Assembly (NCBI GenBank): GCA_947457325.1
Contig: CANGVU010000022.1
Span: 1 to 9,547 of the forward strand
DNA: 9,547 bases
DNA from: Flavobacteriales bacterium
GTDB lineage: Bacteria; Bacteroidota; Bacteroidia; Flavobacteriales_D; Sanyastnellaceae
Reading direction: 5' to 3'
Shown: positions 1 through 4,590 of the stretch, one piece after another
How positions within the stretch are numbered: position 1 is the first letter of the stretch
Layout: every line of letters begins with the position of its first letter
Made by a program: the position numbers and the translations under genes
Notes under the pieces: model-generated
Databases searched by the model: none
Told to the model about the DNA's origin: nothing
What the model saw: the letters and a program-made list of their open reading frames with translations, nothing else

Positions 1-20
1 CCCGAGGGGCAATGAGATAA

Positions 21-359
21 TTACTTCTTCTTGTTCATTGACCCCTGATACATGCGTTCAATGCGTTGACGATTATTAACCATCACTACATAGCCTGTAT
101 CGCCAATTTTGAAGTTTTGAAATTTTTCCGTGGGCTTAATCGTGGGATACAAATGACGCAAGTCAACCAAGTCCATTGTCTCTTGAGTCCATGAAACTCC
201 GCCTGGAAAAAGACTAGAGATATCCTCAAGTTTGGCGGATTTGTCTGGATGATAAGTCATCACATAGGCTTTTTCTTGTACAAAAGCATCCGGAACATTG
301 ACTTGAGCGGACAATGAGATGGTCAACACTCCAAAGAAAAGTAGAAATACGTTTTTCAT
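21..359 (-). CDS. Small secreted protein of unknown function, 112 aa
   Basis: I do not recognise the family. From the ATG at 357-359 the protein is 112 residues. It opens with a clear Sec signal peptide: MKN, a hydrophobic stretch over residues 4-16, and a likely signal peptidase I site at SLSA|Q around residue 18, leaving about 94 mature residues. There is no lipobox Cys and no Cys anywhere, no further membrane segment, and no T9SS tail, so a periplasmic location is inferred. The mature part is mixed and fairly polar, with a GDTGYVVMV strand-like stretch near residues 86-94 and a basic end (MNKKK). An in-frame GTG at 372-374 would add five residues (MKSKI). I prefer the ATG because the signal peptide begins naturally there and a perfect -7 box at 382-389 leaves about 19 bases of leader before it. 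The gene runs away from the tRNA and shares no operon within the window. Coding status is supported by the signal peptide; function is unknown. Confidence 0.75.
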   Translation of the reverse strand: MKNVFLLFFGVLTISLSAQVNVPDAFVQEKAYVMTYHPDKSAKLEDISSLFPGGVSWTQETMDLVDLRHLYPTIKPTEKFQNFKIGDTGYVVMVNNRQRIERMYQGSMNKKK

Positions 360-381
360 AATTTTTGATTTCACAAGTTTT

Positions 382-389
382 CAAATATA
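382..389 (-). promoter_or_regulatory. Bacteroidota -7 box for the small secreted protein
   Basis: Read on the minus strand this is TATATTTG, an exact match to the TAnnTTTG element of the Bacteroidota housekeeping sigma factor. It sits 22 bases upstream of the ATG at 359. No TTG lies at the usual 17-23 base distance upstream (the nearest is at 418-420, 28 bases away), so the -33 part is weak or absent. Confidence 0.5.
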
Positions 390-454
390 GGGCTTAATTT
401 TGAGACCTCCTAATGGCCAATTTGGTTGCCTAAATATTTTTTTTTGAAATAGAT

Positions 455-484
455 TTTGATTTAAAATGATTCCGTGTATATTTG
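455..484 (+). promoter_or_regulatory. Promoter of tRNA-Lys
   Basis: TTTG at 455-458 and a perfect TAnnTTTG box (TATATTTG) at 477-484 are separated by 18 bases, close to the Bacteroidota consensus. The inferred transcription start is near 488, giving a leader of roughly 18 bases before the mature tRNA at 506. The region just upstream is AT-rich, with a run of nine T at 437-445. Confidence 0.7.
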
Positions 485-505
485 CACCCGCAAAATTGCA
501 CAGGC

Positions 506-578
506 GATCTCGTAGCTCAGCTGGTAGAGCAATACACTTTTAATGTATGGGCCCTGGGTTCGAGTCCCAGCGGGATCA
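506..578 (+). tRNA. tRNA-Lys (anticodon UUU)
   Basis: The 73-base cloverleaf is complete. Acceptor stem: GATCTCG (506-512) with CGGGATC (571-577), including one T-G wobble. D stem: GCTC (515-518) with GAGC (527-530). Anticodon stem: ATACA (532-536) with TGTAT (544-548), loop CTTTTAA, anticodon TTT at 539-541. Variable loop: GGGCC (549-553). T stem: CTGGG/CCCAG around the canonical TTCGAGT loop (559-565). The discriminator base is A578, and the CCA end is not encoded (CTA follows). It reads AAA/AAG lysine codons. It is a stand-alone unit with its own promoter and terminator. Confidence 0.97.
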
Positions 579-580
579 CT

Positions 581-614
581 AAACAAAACCTCACGAAAGT
601 GGGGTTTTTTGTTT
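581..614 (+). terminator. Rho-independent terminator after tRNA-Lys
   Basis: A hairpin with arm AAAACCTCAC (585-594), a GAAA tetraloop (595-598) and arm GTGGGGTTTT (599-608) pairs over ten positions with one T-G wobble. It continues into a T-rich tract (TTTTTTGTTT, 605-614). It begins two bases after the tRNA and ends about 60 bases before the next gene, so it should insulate the large downstream gene from tRNA transcription. Confidence 0.88.
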
Positions 615-664
615 GATACTATCATATCTTTTCTACTAAAAGGAGAAGTAAAAGAAAAAAGCGC

Positions 665-672
665 TATTTTCG
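665..672 (+). promoter_or_regulatory. Possible -7 box directly before the 1280-aa gene
   Basis: TATTTTCG matches TAnnTTTG at five of six fixed positions and ends 4 bases before the ATG at 677, so a transcript from it would have almost no leader. No TTG is found at the expected -33 distance, so the evidence is weak alone. The same spacing recurs at the other two large genes. Confidence 0.3.
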
Positions 673-676
673 TAAA

Positions 677-3600
677 ATGAGAAAAATTTATTCAATAATC
701 TTCTTAACCCTTCTGTGTCCATCTCTTTTTGGGCAAGCCAAATGGTCCAAGCGATTGGGAGGACCTTCATTTGAGGAGGGACTTGATATAGATACAGATA
801 TTGACGGCAATAGTTATACTGTGGGTTATTTCTCAGGTATTGCAAACATGACCGGTCAATACTACTCATCGAATGGTTTGTACGATGGCTTTGTGATCAA
901 AAACGATTCTGCAGGCGTTTTGCAATTTGTTAAAAAAATTGGGGGTTCAAACAATGACAAAGCCCTAAGCATTGATGTATCTAGCAATGGTGATTTTGCC
1001 GTGACCGGTTACTTTTCAGAATCTTTAACCCTAGACAATACAACTATCAATGCCGTAGGTGAACAGGACATATTTGTGGCCAAGTTCCAATCCAATGGAG
1101 ATTTGATTTGGATAAAAAACTTTGGCGGAAGCGGTGTTGAGCAAGGAAACGCCATTCACCATGACAGCAATGGCAATCTCATTATTACAGGAGAGTTTTC
1201 AGGAACATGTGACTTTGGCGGCACATCGCTTACGGCGGTGAACAATTCCATCGATGTATTTATTTTAAAATTGAACAACCAAGGTGAGGCGCTATGGGTT
1301 AAAAAAGGCAGTGGTTCAGCTACCGACAGAGGGGTTGATGTTGCCATTGATGATAACGGAGGAATATACGTCTGCGGCGAATTCAGTGACACTGTTGAAT
1401 TTGATGTTGTACACAACAATCAAATGTACAATGCCATGTTTCTCATCAAATACAGTCCCAATGGACAAGAACAATGGTTCAGGCACATGGGCAGTGGATC
1501 TCAATTGAATGCCGGTTCGATAGCCATAAAAAACAACAATCTTTTTTTTACCGGTAATTTTGATGGCACGCTGTATTTCATTATCAACAAGGATCCAAGC
1601 AATAGCCTCGAAGGCATTTATGAGAACGCATTGTTTTTGGTCAAATATGACCTAAACGGGAACATCGTTTGGAAAACTGCCAACAGTTCAATGAGTGACA
1701 TCCGATGCGGAAAAGTCGTCATTGATAACAACAATAAGATTTATGTTGCCGGTGATTTTCTTTGTCAGTTCAATGAATATGCCGACGAGTATGGCAGTGG
1801 AGTTTTCATCAGTCAGGGATCTTGGGACAATTTCATTACGCAATTTGACCAACAAGGCAATTGGGTGGAGGCCCGACAATACGGCGGAAGATATACGGAT
1901 TACCTTTATTCATGCGCCATAAAAAACAATCAGCTCATCACAACAGGCAGCTTCATTCGCGACTATCTCATCACTGTAAACCCCAACCAATTTATTCAGT
2001 ATGGAACCAACGGCTTTGATTATAACCTTTGGTACGGCGGTGGTAATTATTGCAATGACCCCTACTATTACCACTACGTCAACTTGATGGGTGCCGACCA
2101 AAACAATGGAATACACTCTGACGTTTTCATCAATTCGGCCATTGATTTCAATCGCGCTCCAATGGACTTCTTTTACAGATCTGGTATCAATTGTGAACGC
2201 GATTTCATTGAGCCACAATTTTATTTCAGCTATTCCAACATACCTATTCAGGACAGTGTTGTCAACTGTGGAACCCCAGGAATTTACGTTTACCAACAAA
2301 TCTATGATTGGTGGCTCCGACCCAACATTGTGAGCACCTGGAGCAATGGAGTAGTCAATTGGGAAAGCTGGTTTGGGCAAACTGGAAATTACTCAGTTCA
2401 ATATGAATACCCGGATGGCTGTTATATCTGGAACGACACACTGCATGTCACTTATAACCCAATACCTGAAAGACCATTGATAAGCGATAACTTACAATTT
2501 AACAATGCCTCATATAACACCAACTGGGTTTACGCATGTGAAGGTGATACGGTAGAACTTTGGAGTCCAAACTATGATGACACCATGGTAACCTGGACCT
2601 ATGACAATCTCCCAATTAACCCGGATGAAATTTTGGTGTCAGGTGATTACTATGTCACACGGACTATCCCTGAGACTGGATGCACATCTTCAAATGGCGT
2701 TCGCGTTGTGTTCAAAGATTCTTTGGATATTATAGAACCTAGAATTAAAATTACTTACAATGGAAACATATTCGAATCTGACACACTTCACATGTGTATT
2801 GGTGAAAGTTTCAATGCATTATTTTATGACAGTCTGACCAATCCGCTAGCAGACATCAATACGTGCTTTCCAGACTTAACATCGATCAATTGGATCAGCA
2901 ATGATTCCATTGCCAATGCTCAAATTGGGGGGAACTATATTCAAACCAATTGCTCGGCTTGGAATATGAAGCCAATTTATCCAGGAATATATGTCAGTGA
3001 TTTTGCCGCAGAATTGGTCCGATACAATCCTTGTGGAACAGAAATCGATACAGTTCACCGTAGAATTATTTTCAATGTTCATGAACTCGAAGATTTTGAA
3101 TGGGATTTTCAGATATTACCTGAGTTACCACTTTGCCCTGGTGAATCTCCCTATTTCTCATTAAGTGACACAACATTGAATGTGCTTTGGGATGGCGGGT
3201 TATGGTCACCCACGGCATTCTATCCGGACGCTGGTTCACACAATGTTTATGTGGTTGATACCATACCCTCTGATTGGGGATGCTCATTTATAAAAGATAC
3301 ATTGTTCCAGTTACACATCACAGAGCACCCTCAATTGGTCATCAATACCAATCCGATGAATGCCATCATTTGTCCCTTTGACTCTGTACTCATTAGTGCC
3401 AATACTAATTTAATCCAATACTGGGTGGGGCCTAATGGAAACATACCCAATACAACTTCTAACTTCTACACAGAAACACCAGGAAACTATTATGCCGTAG
3501 CTGATTATGGGGAGGACTGTAACGTGGTTTCAAATACTGTAGAACTCATTCAATACAATACGCCTTATTTATTGGCCAGTCCTTATGGGGTGATTTGTAA

Positions 3601-4519
3601 TGGCAATCCCGTTACCATTACCGTACAAACCACAGAGGGAAGCGTAGTGAACTGGCTGCCTCCACTATCTGGAAGCAACATGAGCCAAACCATTTCGGAA
3701 ATTGGAACCTACACTTGCAGCATTGATGCCTGTAACATCTACACCGAAATCTCGATGAATGTGATCATTGACTCAATGGACTTATTCATCGAAAGCACCG
3801 ATCAAGATCTTACATTTTGTCCAGGGGACAGTATCATGTTAATGGGGCCCAATAATCTTGCGACTTATCAATGGACAGACCCTTTGAATAGTGAATTGAG
3901 CCAGTTATATATCGATGAACCCGGAGTCTACACGCTAATTGGCGCATCTGGCTCAGGCTGCAGGGATACGACATCAATTGTCGTGAATATGTTCAATGAA
4001 TATCCTGATATCTCTGTGATGGAAGACACTACCATTTGTGCGCGAGAGGAGGCCTTTCTTCATGCTGATTCTGATGACAATATCATTTGGTGTAACTCCA
4101 ATTCCTACACTGATTATTTGTCCAATGGTCCAACATATACTACTCCTCATCTTTTCGACAACCAAACCTATTATGTTTACGCAAGCACTGCCAATTGTCA
4201 ATCGGAAATATATGAAGTCACTGTCGTCGTAGATGATCATTGTCGTGAGATTGATATTCCAAATATTTTCACACCAGATGATGATGGGCATAATGATTGT
4301 TTTCCAGATGATGAATACGATTATGATTTGGATTTAGACATCTATGACCGTTGGGGGAAAAAAGTTTTTCATAAAGAAAAATTAAAAGGTGGTTGGAAAG
4401 GATTAAATAATGGAGGTCAAAAGCTGAACAATGGCACCTATTTTTATGTCATCAAAGCTACTTTCTACGATGGTGAAACTGAAATTTACCAAGGAGATGT
4501 CATGATTCTTGAGAAATAA
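677..4519 (+). CDS. Large T9SS-exported protein: seven-unit beta-propeller, Ig-like modules, type B (CHU_C) sorting tail, 1280 aa
   Basis: This is a secreted or cell-surface protein of the SBBP-propeller plus gliding-associated C-terminal domain type; its substrate or partner is unknown. Residues 1-20 form a Sec signal peptide (hydrophobic core 5-16, likely cleavage at FG|QA); Cys14 lacks a proper lipobox. Residues ~31-430 hold seven units of about 62 residues, each with a GNxxxTGxFSG-like strand followed by FxxKxxxxGxxxW. Residues ~431-600 are rich in Tyr, Trp and Asn. Residues ~601-1186 form about seven Ig/PKD-like modules, most starting C-x-G-D/E-S-V-x-L and ending PGxYxV. Residues 1194-1280 are the type B T9SS tail: IPNIFTPDDDGHND, DIYDRWGKKVF, NNGTYFYVI. 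The ATG at 677 fits the signal peptide; an AGGAG at 641-645 is too far away to be a ribosome binding site. The next gene is a shorter relative 71 bases downstream. Domain architecture is well supported; the biological role (adhesion, binding, motility) is inference only. Confidence 0.93.
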   Translation: MRKIYSIIFLTLLCPSLFGQAKWSKRLGGPSFEEGLDIDTDIDGNSYTVGYFSGIANMTGQYYSSNGLYDGFVIKNDSAGVLQFVKKIGGSNNDKALSIDVSSNGDFAVTGYFSESLTLDNTTINAVGEQDIFVAKFQSNGDLIWIKNFGGSGVEQGNAIHHDSNGNLIITGEFSGTCDFGGTSLTAVNNSIDVFILKLNNQGEALWVKKGSGSATDRGVDVAIDDNGGIYVCGEFSDTVEFDVVHNNQMYNAMFLIKYSPNGQEQWFRHMGSGSQLNAGSIAIKNNNLFFTGNFDGTLYFIINKDPSNSLEGIYENALFLVKYDLNGNIVWKTANSSMSDIRCGKVVIDNNNKIYVAGDFLCQFNEYADEYGSGVFISQGSWDNFITQFDQQGNWVEARQYGGRYTDYLYSCAIKNNQLITTGSFIRDYLITVNPNQFIQYGTNGFDYNLWYGGGNYCNDPYYYHYVNLMGADQNNGIHSDVFINSAIDFNRAPMDFFYRSGINCERDFIEPQFYFSYSNIPIQDSVVNCGTPGIYVYQQIYDWWLRPNIVSTWSNGVVNWESWFGQTGNYSVQYEYPDGCYIWNDTLHVTYNPIPERPLISDNLQFNNASYNTNWVYACEGDTVELWSPNYDDTMVTWTYDNLPINPDEILVSGDYYVTRTIPETGCTSSNGVRVVFKDSLDIIEPRIKITYNGNIFESDTLHMCIGESFNALFYDSLTNPLADINTCFPDLTSINWISNDSIANAQIGGNYIQTNCSAWNMKPIYPGIYVSDFAAELVRYNPCGTEIDTVHRRIIFNVHELEDFEWDFQILPELPLCPGESPYFSLSDTTLNVLWDGGLWSPTAFYPDAGSHNVYVVDTIPSDWGCSFIKDTLFQLHITEHPQLVINTNPMNAIICPFDSVLISANTNLIQYWVGPNGNIPNTTSNFYTETPGNYYAVADYGEDCNVVSNTVELIQYNTPYLLASPYGVICNGNPVTITVQTTEGSVVNWLPPLSGSNMSQTISEIGTYTCSIDACNIYTEISMNVIIDSMDLFIESTDQDLTFCPGDSIMLMGPNNLATYQWTDPLNSELSQLYIDEPGVYTLIGASGSGCRDTTSIVVNMFNEYPDISVMEDTTICAREEAFLHADSDDNIIWCNSNSYTDYLSNGPTYTTPHLFDNQTYYVYASTANCQSEIYEVTVVVDDHCREIDIPNIFTPDDDGHNDCFPDDEYDYDLDLDIYDRWGKKVFHKEKLKGGWKGLNNGGQKLNNGTYFYVIKATFYDGETEIYQGDVMILEK
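767..1966 (+). repeat. Seven SBBP-type propeller units in the 1280-aa protein
   Basis: Protein-level repeats begin near residues 31, 93, 153, 215, 276, 340 and 406, a period of 60-66 residues. The shared pattern is an acidic/Gly opening, a D-x-x-G-x-x-Y/F-V-T/A-G-x-F strand, a variable insert, then F-x-x-K-x-x-x-x-G-x-x-x-W. Good examples are DGNSYTVGYFSG, NGNLIITGEFSG and NNKIYVAGDF. Seven units match a closed seven-bladed propeller. The repeat is not conserved at the DNA level, so it is old and diverged. Confidence 0.78.
2477..4234 (+). repeat. About seven Cys-marked Ig/PKD-like modules in the 1280-aa protein
   Basis: Modules of roughly 70-115 residues carry a conserved early Cys: Cys621 (CEGDTVELW), Cys707 (CIGESFNAL), Cys820 (CPGESPYFSL), Cys899 (CPFDSVLIS), Cys974 (CNGNPVTIT), Cys1048 (CPGDSIMLM) and Cys1121 (CAREEAFLHA). 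Most have a central Trp and a late aromatic strand such as PGNYYAVADYGEDC or PGVYTLIGASGSGC, whose Cys could pair with the first. These modules usually form a stalk that holds a head domain away from the outer membrane; that role is inferred. Confidence 0.65.
4256..4516 (+). other. Type B T9SS sorting domain (CHU_C, gliding motility-associated C-terminal domain)
   Basis: Residues 1194-1280 contain the hallmark order: an IPNIFTP-D-x-D-G-x-N-D segment, a DIYDRWGKKVF strand, G-W-x-G, NNGTYFYVIKA and a final strand ending MILEK. The family directs Sec-exported proteins through the type IX machinery. An unusually Asp-rich stretch (residues 1201-1224) lies between the first two motifs. Confidence 0.92.
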
Positions 4520-4552
4520 GAACACTTTTGTTTTCCTGCCTTTGAACATTTT

Positions 4553-4586
4553 TTGATACGAAAACCCTGTTTTTTATTTTTATTTG
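4553..4586 (+). promoter_or_regulatory. Putative promoter of the 773-aa gene
   Basis: TTG at 4553-4555 and a five-of-six -7 box (TTTATTTG, 4579-4586) are 23 bases apart, at the upper end of the known Flavobacterium spacing. The box ends 4 bases before the ATG at 4591, implying a leaderless or nearly leaderless message. The 71-base gap holds no convincing terminator hairpin, so read-through from the upstream gene is also possible. Confidence 0.45.
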
Positions 4587-4590
4587 TGCA

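Noticed and set aside
1..20. Short GC-rich start of the window (CCCGAGGGGC) as a terminator stem or gene end
   Set aside because: Only 20 bases are present before the small gene's stop codon, too little to support any call.
372..374. GTG as the start of the small secreted protein
   Set aside because: It adds five residues before a natural signal peptide start and would sit only a few bases after the inferred transcription start; the ATG at 357-359 fits better.
506..578. tRNA-Lys as an integration (att) site for a mobile element
   Set aside because: No repeat of the tRNA 3' end was seen elsewhere in the window and there is no integrase or phage gene; the tRNA is followed at once by its own terminator.
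638..645. AAAGGAG as a Shine-Dalgarno site for the 1280-aa gene
   Set aside because: It is about 31 bases from the ATG with no in-between start codon, and this phylum makes little use of such sites.
677..736. Lipoprotein signal at Cys14 of the 1280-aa protein (and similarly Cys14 of the GH3 enzyme)
   Set aside because: The residue before each Cys is Leu, not Gly, Ala or Ser, so signal peptidase II processing is unlikely; both have better signal peptidase I sites further on.
1910..2380. 156-aa open frame on the minus strand within the 1280-aa gene
   Set aside because: It is antisense to a continuous coding region, has low-complexity Val/Ile-rich translation, no recognisable motif and no promoter-like box.
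4520..4590. Terminator between the two propeller genes
   Set aside because: The gap is T-rich but I could not find a stem of useful length; the T runs fit better as promoter sequence.
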